Numbered from the stretch's first letter, positions 9,601-21,879 are shown. The stretch is DNA of 64,000 nucleotides from Tetragonia tetragonoides (GCA_038025085.1 CM076144.1:44427001-44491000); one strand, 5' to 3'. Notes: generated by a model from the sequence alone, not told the origin. Translations and numbers: made by a program.

Positions 9601-11990
9601 TTCCCTCCACCTAATAGAAGAAATTATTTGAAAATAAAGCTTCAAGAAAAGGCCCTAGTTAAATTTCCTTACCGGTCAGATATGCCAGAAGTATTTGACA
9701 ATTTGTCAATAATGATACTAAAGAATACTCAAAATTAAAAGATCAAGTAAGCAGAGAGGGAAACGCATTTCTCCTCCTTAAAGGACAAAAAGTATAGAAC
9801 TTGTCTCATGGAGAATGCTTCAGAGCTGAAGTTGGCTATGTTGCTCGGACTCTTCACTTTGCCTAAAGTCCCCGTGTTAGGTACTCGACATTTCGACATG
9901 GGTATGGATACTGTACAACTCCCTTTTAAGCCAAAAACATGCAGAGTTCTCAAAAAATGCCAAGTCTGACATGGCTATGGGAACTCGACACTTTTACACT
10001 TAGCCGAGTCCGAGCAACATAGGAAGTAGGTCATAGGACCTTCAGCTTTAGGATTTAAGTATGCCCTATGCAGCAAGGTTGAATGTGCAGCAGAACTTTT
10101 GCTTCTATGAATTCAGCATCAAGTCAAACATCATGACTAAAGAGAGGTATCCATAAATTTTCTACATGCTATATTCATTATTCCGAATCACCAATATATT
10201 TCCCTGATTCTCTATCATGCATAAATACCCAAGAGGGAGGAGTTGGTCACTAAATTCAATTATGGATGCCCTAAAGCAAAATGATTTCCCTTTTTACTAA
10301 CAAGCAATTACACAGAGAACACTTCATCTGAAACTAAACGACTTTACAGATATTTTCCTAAATATCTCCCCAGAACACAAAGCAACCCATTACCTCCAAA
10401 AGGGTATTCATCTTGAGCAGAGTATGCTTTCTTTCCTGGGCTAGAGAAGCCAGGAAAGAGGGCTTCAAATAAATAGAGCACAAGCCCTTGGAAGCATGTT
10501 CTAGCATGGTACTCATAACACTATTTGGACAGACAAAACTCAAATTAAATGCCTTTCATAGTAGCAACAAGAAACAAGACTCAACACAGCAAAAAGCAAA
10601 ATAATGTACACTGCTGGCACAACTACAAGTACAACCCTTTCAATGAGGCTGTCTAGGACTGGTAGAAAACCAGCTAAATTCCACACATTCTAGTAATATC
10701 CCTAATGGAATCTCCAACATATCACGCCGATACCATTTGATTAAGTAACCCTGTGATAATATGCTCCGGATAATCTAATAGCTCATCTATAACGCAAATT
10801 CCACAATGTAAATCCGGGTGCAGATAATGGGAACACAGATATAAGTCAATTACAGAATCTTTTTTTTTAGACAATTACAGAATCTTGAGAGAACCATGAA
10901 AGATTGACAATAGTAATTAATCTTCATAAAGCAGCCTCTAAAATGTAATTGCCTAGTTGCGTTGTTTACCCTGGCTAGTCTACTATGGCAAGTATACCCT
11001 GGCTGCGCATATTATTTATGGTGATACATTAGCAGAAATGTGAATGAAGTGTCACATCTAACATATATTACCTCCGTTTCGGAAAAATGATAACATTTAC
11101 TTTTTGAAGGTCAAACTTTACAAACTTTGACCATTGATTTCGGGAAAAATATAAGGATTTAAAATGTAAAAGTAATATCGTTGGATTCGTTTTAATTAGT
11201 ACTTTCGGAAAATCTATTTTTTTATAGTTTATATTCCATATAAACACAAATATTTATGGTCAAAGTAGTGCATTGAAGACCGTGCAAAAGTAAATGTTAC
11301 CATTTTTCAGAAACGGAAGTAGTAAAACCTAACCAAATGCCAAAGATAACACATCCATATAAGAAAAATGATGTTTATCTTCACTCATTTTGTTGTCCTA
11401 CTAATTCCACCTACCACTGGTAGTGGTCATCGAAGCTTGAGATTATAACCCATTTCATTAGCACATGACACTCAGATTCCCATAATTCTCTATATAAGTT
11501 CCCCCATTTAACTACAATTTTTTTTACTAATATACCCACTTATTCATTTCCTCAAACCAAATTGCCTTCAAAATGCATTAAAAAAAACCCATCAAGTAAT
11601 TACTCATAATCAATAAATAAACACTAAACATAACCCAGAGAAACTTAAAATTAGAATAATTAAAGCATACCCTTCACAAAACAAGTAAAAACACCAACAA
11701 ACAAACAAACAAACAATTCTTATGCATAATGCTAAACAATCTGCCACAAACAGAAACAAAATAACAAATTTACAAAAATGAGAAAAGGGTAAAATGAGAA
11801 ACAAACCAGTCCAAAAACTAGCCTCAGCCTTTTTATACATCTCCCATAATTCATTATAACGAATAGGGAACATGCAAAACCGTTGGGACTGTTCCATCAA
11901 AATGGGTTCATCTTCTTCTTCTTTTTTTACAAATTCCTCAGAATTTTCTCTTTCAATTTCTTTCTCCTCCCCATTTTGCAAAGAACCCAT
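3624..11990 (-). CDS. RNR2: Ribonucleotide reductase small subunit (R2), nine exons, active-site segment scrambled
   Basis: The R2 subunit carries the diiron-tyrosyl radical that class I ribonucleotide reductase uses to make dNTPs. Exons on the minus strand, all with GT-AG borders and matching phases: 11990-11807, 9344-9184, 8110-8063, 7973-7849, 7325-7260, 7170-7066, 4333-4171, 4055-3985, 3738-3624 (1038 nt, 345 aa, normal length). Clear R2 blocks include [81 protein letters not shown] and the C-terminal FKLDEDF tail. However, the exon 3/4 junction reads [17 protein letters not shown] where the family has ENIHSEMYSLL, so the Glu and His diiron ligands and the radical Tyr are lost. Exon 6 lacks four residues (ISRD) before EGLH. 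The overall frame stays open. It is a recent pseudogene or a non-catalytic R2 paralogue. Confidence 0.85.
4435..6987 (-). mobile_element. Chimeric LTR retroelement in an RNR2 intron
   Basis: The right-hand limit of the 3' LTR (minus orientation) is at 4639: a 205-bp TG...CA unit (4435-4639, TGTTGGAGAT...TTTCTACA) preceded by a polypurine tract (GAGGGGGGA, 4640-4648). The primer-binding site GCTTTGATACCA (inverse of TGGTATCAAAGC, complementary to initiator tRNA-Met) lies at 6517-6528. The interior (4649-6516) has no gag or pol and only low-complexity ORFs rich in GATC/TCGA-like words, so the element is non-autonomous. A 5-bp repeat AACAT lies at 4430-4434 and 6988-6992, outside the whole composite, although the two outer ends are unlike LTRs. 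Confidence 0.65.
6529..6987 (+). mobile_element. TRIM-like miniature LTR element with palindromic 5' LTR
   Basis: On the plus strand a 114-bp TG...CA unit (6529-6642) is followed directly by the primer-binding site TGGTATCAGAGC (6643-6654), a 178-bp non-coding interior, a purine tract (TGAGGTGGGG, 6823-6832) and a 155-bp 3' LTR (6833-6987, TGTTGAAGTGGG...GTTAACA). The lengths fit a terminal-repeat retrotransposon in miniature. The 3' halves of both LTRs agree (ATAAACACTCTCT... or CAAACACTCTCT..., GGGCCCAATTATAAAAAGT). The 5' half of the 114-bp unit is an inverted copy of that half, so the LTR is a palindrome, and it has a second primer-binding site facing the other way at 6517-6528. Confidence 0.7.
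8217..8570. repeat. SINE-type repeat fragments in an RNR2 intron
   Basis: Two segments (about 8226-8300 and 8490-8560) share the order GGGTGTCAGAATAG or GGGGTCAGGAGTAC, then TACACGTAGCCTTTACCC or TACGCAGCCTTACCCCTG, then AGAGGCTATT or AGAGACTGTT. This resembles the body of a SINE family common in eudicots. I see no poly(A) tail or target duplication, so they are probably truncated copies. Confidence 0.45.
9836..10022. mobile_element. Short hAT-like MITE in an RNR2 intron
   Basis: A 17-bp perfect terminal inverted repeat, CTATGTTGCTCGGACTC at 9836-9852 and its exact inverse at 10006-10022, encloses 187 bp. The flanks GAAGTTGG (9828-9835) and GAAGTAGG (10023-10030) are an 8-bp target duplication with one mismatch, which points to hAT. 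It is non-coding. Confidence 0.8.
11071..11322. mobile_element. Stowaway-like MITE in RNR2 intron 1
   Basis: The left end CCTCCGTTTCGGAAAAATG and the right end CATTTTTCAGAAACGGAAGT are inverted copies, and the similarity runs inward (AACATTTACTTTT against AAAAGTAAATGTTACC). TA dinucleotides border both sides, as in Stowaway (Tc1/mariner-derived) elements. Confidence 0.7.
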
Positions 11991-12395
11991 AATTCAATTT
12001 CTCTCTCTCTCTAGATAAATTAAGAAATGGAACAGATAATGTAAAACCCTACTTAAAAGTCTAAAACCCCAAAAAAATTGTTTGCAGTTTTGTGAGTTTT
12101 ATTTTGAGGGGTTTTTTCAACTTGGGACTGGGACGCCATTGGGTTTGGGGGGACCTCAAAAAGATGTTATTTTTTCGCCCCAAGAAAGTTCTACGGCGTC
12201 GTTGTCATGTGGTGCGACGTCGTTGTGTTAGTGACTTTGTGCGGTTGTTTAAGGATCGTCGTGTGCATAGAAAACAACTGACAAGACTGTAAGTGCAACT
12301 GTCATTTTCTTATCTCCCGCCGTCGGTTTGGGCTAGAAAGAATGGGCCGGGTTTTAATTTCTACTCGGGCTTAATAATAAAAGGTACAGCATGTC
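11991..12395. other. RNR2 upstream region
   Basis: This is the interval between the RNR2 start codon and the left end of the Mutator-like element. A CT run at about 11999-12013 lies just upstream of the ATG and probably belongs to the 5' leader. A small plus-strand ORF at 12092-12292 looks fortuitous. I do not see an E2F-type TTTCCCGC box, which controls many RNR genes. Confidence 0.5.
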
Positions 12396-12441
12396 TTGTG
12401 TGGACCAAGTAACTTTGAATTTTTTCTTTATATAGATCTAA

Positions 12442-12462
12442 GTCCATCCAACTTGGATGGAC
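12442..12462. repeat. Near-palindrome, left end of the MULE
   Basis: Two 10-nt arms, GTCCATCCAA and TTGGATGGAC, pair perfectly around one central C. The same 21 nt recur at 25083-25103 at the other end. This is a candidate terminal or subterminal transposase site. Confidence 0.75.
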
Positions 12463-13289
12463 TTCTGATGGTATTTATGTAATTTGTGCAGACCTTAGGT
12501 ATTTTAATATATATTTTCGATTTTTCTTTCAATTTTTGTTATTTCTTTTTTTTGGATTTCACGCTCCCTCTCTCTCCTCTCATGTTCGCTCTCTCTCTCC
12601 TCTCGTACGCACACACTCTCTCTCTATCTTTGCGAATCGATTTCTCTCACCACAATAAATTTATGGAATCAGAAATTGAAATTTCTGCTGTTGATTGTGC
12701 TATGGTTGATAAAATAGTAATCTGTGAAGAAGATTTATCATCTAAATCGGTTGTTGCTGAAGCTGAGCAAATTGATCGTGATTTTCTTGATGCTCAAGCC
12801 GATGGAGTAATGCTTGATCAAATTCGTGATGGTCAAACTGATTTAGCATTTAATTCTGTTGATGAAAAGGTTGTTGATGAAAGTGATGAACAAATTATTG
12901 ATGAAATTAGGTCTGCTCTCTGTTCTTCTTTTGATTTAGGTAATTATCTACCTTTCTATTTGTTTTTTTATTTTTTAGATAGTCTGGAAAAAAAAGTTTG
13001 CTAATAATGTATTTTTGTCGATTAAATCTTGTTAGTTTAATTTCCTGAATTCATTTAATCTGATATTTACTATTTTTCTCTGTTATTTTCATATCTGTTA
13101 TGCTCTTAGTTCATCTGTTAGTTCATATATTACTTGATTCCATAGTTCATTTATATTGTATGTTTTGTTCATATCTATTATGTTTTTATTAGTATATTTG
13201 TAATATATAATGTAAATTTCTTAGTCAAATACCTTTTTTGGTTTATTTACATACGGAAAACTCATAATTCAAATTTTTTTGTGTTAGTT

Positions 13290-13780
13290 CATTTTTGTAA
13301 TGTTTTGTTAGTTCATTTCTGTTTTGTTTGTTAGTTCATTGTATGTTAATAGATAAATCTATTAATCAAATACCTTTAGGTTATATACAGAAAACCAATA
13401 GTTCATTCACAGAAAACAAATAGTTCATTCACAGAAAATCAATAGTTCATTCACAGAAAACCAATAGTTCATTTTCACGGTAAATGAATAGTTCAAATAT
13501 AAAAGGACAATAGTTCATATACAGAAAGTCAATGGTGAACCTATTGATCAAATACCTTTACGTTTATTTACTTGATATAATAGTTCATTTTTTTTGTATG
13601 CTTTGTTCATATCTCTTAAGTTGTTAGTTCATACAGTTCTTATCTTGTTAGCTCATAAATAATAGTTCATATTTTATGTATGCTTTTTTCATATCTCCTA
13701 TCTTCTCTGTTAGTTCATTTCTCTTTGTTGTTAGTTCATTTCTGTTTTGTTGTTAGTGCATTTCTGATAGTTTATCTATT
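13290..13780. repeat. GTTCAT array in transposase intron 1
   Basis: Many copies of TAGTTCAT separated by 10-25 nt. A regular run at about 13381-13530 has the unit TAGTTCATTCACAGAAAACCAA. This run is nearly identical to 21060-21265 in the Ulp1 gene. Confidence 0.85.
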
Positions 13781-14954
13781 CTTCTATTGTACAGGATTGT
13801 GTGAGAAGTTAAGTTTAGTTGGTAAAACTTGTCGAAATAGTGAAGAAGTTTACAATTTGTATAATGATTATGCTTATAGAGTTGGATTTAGTATTAGGAA
13901 GGGCAAACAAAGGGTTAAGTCTGGGGCTAATGATATTGTAATGAAGTTGTTATATTGTTCACGTAATGGAGTGAAAGATGCCAAGCGTAAGGATACAAGG
14001 TCTTATGCAAGGATTGATATTAGGACTGGTTGCAAAGCTTTTGTAAAGTTTAATGTTGACTCACAAGGTGTTTGGACTTGTACTAAGCATGAGGAGGAGC
14101 ATAATCATTCTTTGTGTCCCTCTAGTAAAAGACATCTTCTTCGTTCTCAAAGAGGAGTGACAAAGAATGATTTGATGTTTCTTTTATTGTTGAAGAAAAG
14201 TGGAGTTCCTATTTCTCATGGGATTAGGTTGCTTAAGAAATAAAGTGTGGGTTCTCCAAATCTTTCGTTCACTTCTAGGGATGCTTATAATCATTTAGCA
14301 CAACATAATAGGATGAACTTTGATGGCAGCGACACAAATGAACTAATAGCAACTTTTAGGAAACGGAAAAGCAATGAAGAAGATTTTTTCTTTGATATCG
14401 AACTTGATGCTGATTCAAGACTTTGTAGCTTGTTTTGGAGGGATGGACAAATGAAGAAATATTATGATTTGTTTGGAGATTTGATAGTGCATGATACTAC
14501 GTATCGCACTAACAAATACAATATGATTTGTGGACTATTTGTTGGCATGAATGAACATGGCTCGAATATTATGTTTGGGTGTGGGTTACTTTTGAACGAG
14601 AGGACAGAATCTTTTGTATGGTTGTTTGACACTTTCTTAACCTCAATGGAAGGAAAGCATCCTGTGACATTCATGACGGATCAGTCGTCAGCAATGTCAG
14701 CTGCTATAACAGATTTGTTTCCTAAGTCAAGGCATCGTCTTTGTATATGGCATATTGGCGAAAATTCTAAGAAGAATATCCAAGATTTAAGGAATCAGGA
14801 AGACTTTGTTGATTTGTTTAACTATGTTCTGAAGTACACTGATTCAGAGGCTGAGTTTCAAGACAAGTGGACTAGGTATGCTTCATGAAATTGTTTTCTT
14901 TTTTGTTTGTGCGCATCGCATCTAGATTATGATTTTTGAATGATTTAGTCTAGT

Positions 14955-15510
14955 TGATATAGAGTATGCTGTTTGTTCATAATGACCTATGGTATAGTTC
15001 ATATGCATTCAACCTATAGTTCATACATAGTGTTCTGATTGTTCATTCACAGTGTGATGATTGTTCATTTCAGTGTTCTGTTTAAGCATCAATCTGTCAG
15101 GCTTGTTCATATTGAGTATGATGTTTCTTCATTATGACCTATGGCATAGTTCATATGAATTTAACCTATAGTTCAACTTGTCAGCCTAGTTCATATAGAG
15201 TATGTTGTTTGCTCATAAGGACCTATGCCATAGTTCATATGCATTTAACATATAGTTCATTCAGTGTTATGTTTAAGCATCAACCTGTCAGGCTAAAGTA
15301 TGTTGTTCATATGCATTTAACATATAGTTCATTTAAAGTATGTTGTTTGTTCATTATGGCCTATGGCATTGTTCATATGCATTTAACCTATAGTTCATTC
15401 ACAGTCTTCTGATAGTTCATTCATAGTGTTCTGTATGTTCATTCACAGTCTTCTGATAGTTCATTCACAGTGTTCTGTATGTTTATTCACAGTCTTCTGT
15501 ATGTGCATAG
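14955..15510. repeat. GTTCAT array in transposase intron 2
   Basis: Repeats of TAGTTCATATGCATTTAACC, GTTCATTCACAGT and TTGTTCAT occupy most of this intron. Longer units of about 90-110 nt recur, containing TATGCCATAGTTCATATGC or close variants. The small ORFs translated here are periodic and are not genes. Confidence 0.85.
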
Positions 15511-16854
15511 ATTGTATCTATTTTTTTCTTAACTATTGTTTTGTTTTGTTTTGTTTTTTTAGATTGGTTTCTAAATATAAATGTCACAATAATTCCTGGT
15601 TACAAAAGTTATATTTAGTCAAGGAGAAGTGGTGTCCAGCTTTTAATAAGGATTTTTTCTCTGGTGGTATACTATCTTCTCAACGGAGTGAAAGTACTAA
15701 TCATTCATTGAATGATAGAGTTCAGAAGACGACTGGACTTTATGCTTTTTATGGTGCATTTACTGATATTGTTTCTGAATGGAGGAGTAAAGAATCTGAT
15801 GAAGATTTTCGATGCTGGCAAGGTTTACCTGAGATGGCTATTAGTTCTGCCAAGCTTCTTTCCCATGCACGACAGATTTATACAATTCAGGTTTATATTC
15901 TTTTTGAAGAGCAGTTCATGAAGGGCACTGCATGCCATCAAGTTTGGGTTAAGGTTGAGAATAATATCACCACTTTCCATGTTTGGATTCCAGATGTTGA
16001 TATAATAAAGCATGAAGTTCAATACAATGAACTAAATCATTCCATTTTCTGCACATGCAAGCTCATCTCAGAGTGTGGATATTTGTGTTGCCATTGTTTG
16101 CGCATTTTCAATATAAATTGTGTGGAGTCAATACCCAATGTCTACATCAATCAGAGATGGTTGAAGAAGAAAGAACACGAAAGTGAAGTTGTTGATATGA
16201 AAACTATTTCGTCATTAGATAGAGGTATTCAATCTGGTTCTGTTTGGAGGACACATATGGTTAGGAAGTTTGTTACGTTGCTGTCAGCATCTCAAGATAA
16301 TATCAAAGCTCAAGGTTATTGTGAAGAAGCTTTCAATTCAGCCAAAGAGAATGTGATTAATGAAGTTGGTCCAATCTTTTTCAAAGAGACAATTTCTAAA
16401 GGGCTTCGCGCTGATTGCAGTGTTCAAAACCCGAGTGGTAGAAGAGAAAAAGATGACGATAATAGACGGAAGGTTGGTATACTTGAGAAGAAGTTCAAGC
16501 AAACTCGTGCACGCAAGAGGAATGCTTTGAAAACTGCTTTGCGAACAAAGAAGGTTGTGAAGTCAACATTGAGTCCAACTGTATCTTCATTGCTTCAAGA
16601 GTATCTTGTTCATCCTGCTGATGGCGGTTCTGAATTTAGTCATGGTTGCAGTGCCAGCTCGAGACCTCTTCCAAATCCAGCTGTTAATTGTTAGTTTGTT
16701 TCTTTTTCAGAGAACCAATCATATTTCTAATGTATAGCACAACAAGATGATATTGTGTTTTGGAAATTTAGAATAGTTTTGGCATCATTTTTGTAGATGA
16801 TGTTTGAATGATTTAGTTGATTTTTTGTTTTTTTGGAAGTTCAATTACTTACAC

Positions 16855-17395
16855 TGGATTTTGGTAGATGTTCATCACCTATATACTGGATTCATCACCG
16901 ATATACTGGATGTTCATCTCTAACAACCTAATAGTTCATTCACATTATTCTTATAGTTCATTCTCATTATACTTATAGTTCATTCACATTATTCTTATAG
17001 TTCATCCACATTATGCATTTAGTTCAAAATAGGGATGTTGTATAGTATGTATGTTCATTTACAACACCTCTATAGTTCATTCATAATCCTGGATGTTCAT
17101 CATCACTATACTAGATGTTCATTTCCAGTATATTAATAGTTCATTCATAATAAGCTTATAGTTCATGCACAATAGCTCTATAGTTCATTCACATCCCCCT
17201 AATAGTTCATAAGCAAATTTAAGATAAAGTTTGACAATTCCAAATGGTCATTCAGATTGTGCTTATAGTTCATTCACATTATTCTTATAGTTCATTTCAT
17301 AATAGTTGATGTTCATCTTGAATATATTGGATGTTCATCTCCAGTATATTAATTGTTTATTCATAATAAGCTGATAGTTCATGCACCATGAACTA
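16855..17395. repeat. GTTCAT array between the two convergent MULE genes
   Basis: Units such as TTATAGTTCATTCACATTAT and TGGATGTTCATCTCCAGTAT fill the spacer between the stop codon of the transposase and the 3' end of the Ulp1 gene. Confidence 0.85.
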
Positions 17396-18754
17396 TCTAA
17401 GCTTTCTCCCTTTCTTCTTGTCTTGACTCTCGTTTGTAAATAGACATCCCAAGTTATCGGCTTTTATAAAAACCTACTCAAAGAAACAGTTGCAACAAAA
17501 CCAAACTTTACAACGGAATATTCTAACCATAAAGTACTAAAATAATAAACCTGCTAGAATGTACTTGATGTTTATATCATGTCTAAAACTTCATTCATGT
17601 ACTCGATGTTCATACAAAATCCAACAGCGAGCAGCACCCACAACTAAGGTAGAAAGAAATGACCAGCAGCGCTGTTTTAATGTATATTTACACCATTTAA
17701 GTTGTTCAACACTAAATGTTATAGAAATTCAATATCAGAGACCAATTCACAAATTTTTCAATGAACTATTTTTAAAGTTGCTTGCTCTTTTCTTCTTCGT
17801 TTCATCATCTCTTTTGCATCTTGAAGGAGACAGGTTTTGAATTGGTTCAGCTCGCACATCAGCAGCCTTGTGCAGTATTTGGACCTCAAAATCATCAAAG
17901 GCATATGCTGAAAATGAACAAGAAAAACATAAATATTAGAATACTATTTTTACAGATTTCAATTTAAATTACAGGTTTTAAATTATTTTGTAATCTTACA
18001 TTTGTCTTTTTCAGACCAGACTTCCATTTCTTGTGATCTCCATGGTATGTTTCCATGTGCCTCATGAGGTAAATGCCACAATCAGTCTTGTTATCTTCAT
18101 TTTGCCATGGAAATTTCAAAACATGTTCATCAAAAGACAGTATATCAGCCCCCTTCTCAATCCCCTTCTCTATCAAATAATTTGCATAGGTCGTCACCTG
18201 TGTATAAGCCATTTGAAATAGTAATCTTAGATAAAAAATCATATTTGTTTCATGTTTCTTTTTTATTAAGTTATAATTACCAAATCCTTTGCAGAATCCT
18301 GATATTTGTCAGCAGAGGTCATACCACTTGGTGGTGGACTGTTGTCGATTATCTCATAACACTCTTTCTTGAAATTAATATAGACCAAGAAGTAATGGTC
18401 ATGCCTGCAGATGGGAAAGAAGACTTGTGCATGGCAGCGATTATAATTAAAGATAGAAAGCAAAACATCTGAATGACGTTATATTTTTTAGGACTCAGAA
18501 AAGTGTTATTGAGTTCCTACAAGGTCAGTATCTTTCAAGTCCGGGTTACCATAGTAATCTAACTCCATTTCCAATCTTGACACATATTTGACATAAGCTA
18601 TCCTTGCTTCTTCAGTTTGCATTTTAATAACCGAGGCATCCAACATAACCTGTCAAAACAAAAATGCAGCTGTTAATTCAAAAGAAATGAACATTTTGAT
18701 AGTAAGTTAAAACCATCATGAAACATGAAGCTATCGATATGCAGTTGTTAAGCT

Positions 18755-19640
18755 GATTGTTCATTCACAATAAGCTGATGTTCATTTACAATAACCAGAC
18801 AGTTCATTCACAATAAGCTGATGTTCATTTACATTTAACTGATTGTTCATTCATAATAACCTGATGTTCATTCACAATAACCTGATGTTCATTTACATTA
18901 AGCTGATGTTCATTCATGAAACATGGAGCTAGAGATATGCAGTTGTTAAGATTATTCATTCACAAGAAGCTGATGTTCATTTTCAATTAGGTGACTGTTC
19001 ATTTTCAATTAGGTGACTGTTCATTCACAATAAGCTGATGTTCATTCACAATAAGCTGATGTTCATTTACATTTAACTGATTGTTCATTCACAATAACCT
19101 GATGTTCATTCACAACAACCTGATGTTCATTTACATTAAGCTGATGTTCATTCATGAAACATGGAGCTAGAGATATGCAGCTGTTAAGATTGTTCATTCA
19201 CAAGAAGCTGATGTTCATTTTCAATTAGGTGACTGTTCATTCACAATAAGCTGATGTTCATTCACAATAAGCTGATGTTCATTTACATTTAACTGATTGT
19301 TCATTCATAATAAGCTGATGTTCATTCACAATAACCTGATGTTCATTTACATTAAGCTGATGTTCATTTACATTAAGCTAATGTTCATTCATGAAACATG
19401 GAGCTAGAGATATGCAACTGTTAAGATTGTTCATTCACAAGAAGCTGATGTTCAGTTTCAATTAGGTGACTGTTCATTCACAATAAGCTGATTGTTCATT
19501 CATGAAACATGGAGCTAAAGATATGCAGTTGTTAAGATTATTCATTCAAATCAAGTTGATGTTCATTTTCAATTAGCTGATTGTTCATTCACAATAAGCT
19601 GATGTTCATAATCAAAAAGGTGATTGTTCATTCTTAGCTA
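18755..19640. repeat. GTTCAT array with a higher-order period of about 238 bp
   Basis: Within a Ulp1 intron, GTTCATTCACAATAAGCTGAT-type units are grouped into a larger block that begins with GAAACATGGAGCTAGAGA. Block starts are at about 18719, 18918, 19156, 19393 and 19503, so two successive spacings are 238 and 237 bp. This is a recently amplified tandem array. Confidence 0.85.
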
Positions 19641-21034
19641 AACAAAATACAATCTTGACGTTACTAGCTCTCAGGTAATTTTTTATTCAAAAAAAACTTA
19701 CATGTAACACTGTTGTGAAGAAAAGGCGATTTGGCTTCGAGACGCCACGCTTTTTGTTTTTGAAGTTCAACCTTAAAGACCATATATCAATTAAATCGTA
19801 GCTGATGTGCGATCCAAAATTGAAAGTGCTGAAGCATTCTCTTGAGATCCACCATTCTCGGTTTTGAAACAGAAACTCGCTGAAAAAACAAAAATATTAA
19901 TAACTGTAATTTTTTGCTTTTTTTAAAATGAAAATAAGTTTTTACAGCCACTTACTCTTTTGTGTGGTTCAGATCATCGTCACAGAACACAAACTCCATT
20001 AAGAGTTTATCAGTTGCAGTGACATTTTCCAAACTCTTGCCTTGATTGCTTGTCCAGAAAGGAGAACACAGAACCAAGGGAAGGTTCTTTGGAATTCTCT
20101 TTGGCCGCAGATTAATTTTCACTTCATCTTGGCTCTCATCATCAGAATAGTCGTTGTCATCTTCTTTTGTACTGCAATCACTTTGTGTCTGCATTGGGGG
20201 TGGAGTGCAAAATTCATCCTTTTGTGATTCCTCAGGTTCCTCATTTATATATTCCCTTGAAATTTCAAGGACCTCGTCATTAGTTGGTGGTGTGAGACCA
20301 AGGGAGAAAGACGGAATTCCTGTGTCTTTGTCAACTGTTTTTTGAATCTCACTGACAGGTTTCCTTCTTCTGTATAAAAATTTAACTTCAGGTGTCCTTG
20401 TTGTTTCAATACCCTTTCCCTTTTCCGCTTCAGAGATTGTTGTTTTTCTTTGAGATTTTGATGTTGGTGTTTCAGTAGCCTCCCCTTTGACTTCTACAGA
20501 GATTTGTGATTTTTGTGTACTCTTTGTTAGTTTGATGATGATTGATGGTCGTTTCTCTTTTCTCTCACTTTCTGTTCTCTCTGAACTTACTGTTTGCGCA
20601 CTAGTCCTTCCATGTGATGCAGGTTTCTCTGTAGCACCAACAGGATTTGTGTACTCAGATGGTCTAGTTTGCGCAGACCTCTGTTGTTCACCAACGGTAT
20701 CCTGATTCTCTTTGGCAGCATTTACTGAATTGCTACCAGTTGTCTTTAAAGCACATTTGAATCCTGTATCAAATGCCTTATGACATTCTGTAACAGCTTC
20801 CAACATCACAGGATGATTATAAAAATCATCTCTAGTAAACCAATCATCTGCTCCACCGTTTCCATCATTATTTGGTTGTGCTTGACTAGAAAAGAACTGC
20901 GCAAACCTGTAAGTGCAATATCAATATACAGATTAGTTTATAATCAGTATTGCAATATTGAAGTACGTTAGTTTAAAATATAGGCATAGCAATGCAAGTA
21001 TAAAGTCCTAGTCAATAAGCTAATTTTTATACAG

Positions 21035-21400
21035 ATAGTTCATAGCAAGTAATTCAAATAGTTCATATACAAAAAATTAATAGTTCATTTACAGAAAACA
21101 AATAGTTCATTCACAGGAAACCAATAGTTCATTCACCGAAAACAAATAGTTCATTCACAGAAAATCAATAGTTCATTCACAGAAAACCAATAGTTCATTT
21201 TCACAGTAAATGAATAGTTCAAATATAAAAGGACAATAGTTCATATACAGAAAGTCAATAGTTCATAGCCAAAAATACATTGTTCATATACAAAAAGTCC
21301 AATAATTCATTCATAGAAAACTAATAGTTCATTCACAGAAAACTAATAGCTCATTCACAGAAAACTAATAGTTCATAAGCATATGTCAGTATGTTCATCA
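21035..21400. repeat. GTTCAT array, near-copy of the transposase intron 1 array
   Basis: The segment 21060-21265 repeats the order and spacing of 13381-13530, including the rarer words AATATAAAAGGACAATAG and TATACAGAAAGTCAAT. Both copies lie in the same orientation on the plus strand, although the genes around them run in opposite directions. Confidence 0.85.
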
Positions 21401-21879
21401 AACCTTTGAAATGTGTTGTTCAAGCCAGTGATTTGACCAGCACCAATTCCACCCTCCTTCATTAATTCTGCTAAATCAGTAATACAATCAGCCATGGTCT
21501 TCAGTGTGGAACTGAACCTCTGAGCGTAGCTCTGCAAATTTTTAAGAACATTTTCAATGAATCTATTATTTATTATATTTTACCTAAGATAAATCTAACC
21601 AATAATCAGCTAGTTCACTCACCTCTTGCGTACTGGCTTTTGCTGTATGTTTTTCTACTCTTTTTGGATGATCATTTTCCAATTCAGCCTATGGTGCCAC
21701 TTTACCTTTCCCAAACCCTGAGACAAGCCCCGCGTCTGTTCTCTTTTTGATTTCTGCTTTGTTCCACCCACAAATAGCTGGGAATGTTGGCTTAGCATTG
21801 GGATCCGGTAATCCGTACTTCATTCTCTCAAAGTAAAACAACTGTATAAAAGAACAAAATTCATTAAACAGTGCTGCAA

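Larger units (their letters stand above)
12663..16694 (+). pseudogene. FAR1/FHY3-related MULE transposase, three exons, one nonsense codon
   Basis: Exons 12663-12939, 13795-14875 and 15563-16694 join in phase through GT-AG introns. Exon 1 encodes an acidic N-terminus. Exon 2 starts with a FAR1-type zinc-binding DNA-binding domain (SEEVYNLYNDYAYRVGFSIR, TGCKAFVKF, HNHSL) and goes on into the MULE DDE transposase domain (VHDTTYRTNKYN, FMTDQSSAM, HRLCIWHI). Exon 3 holds the rest of the MULE domain, a SWIM-type zinc finger (CTCKLISECGYLCCHCL) and a basic tail. A TAA at 14241-14243 interrupts the frame exactly between the FAR1 domain and the MULE domain. The frame is otherwise open, so inactivation seems recent, or the two domains may be made separately. 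Domesticated FAR1 proteins are transcription factors, but the convergent Ulp1 gene and repeat-filled introns favour a transposon gene. Confidence 0.85.
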
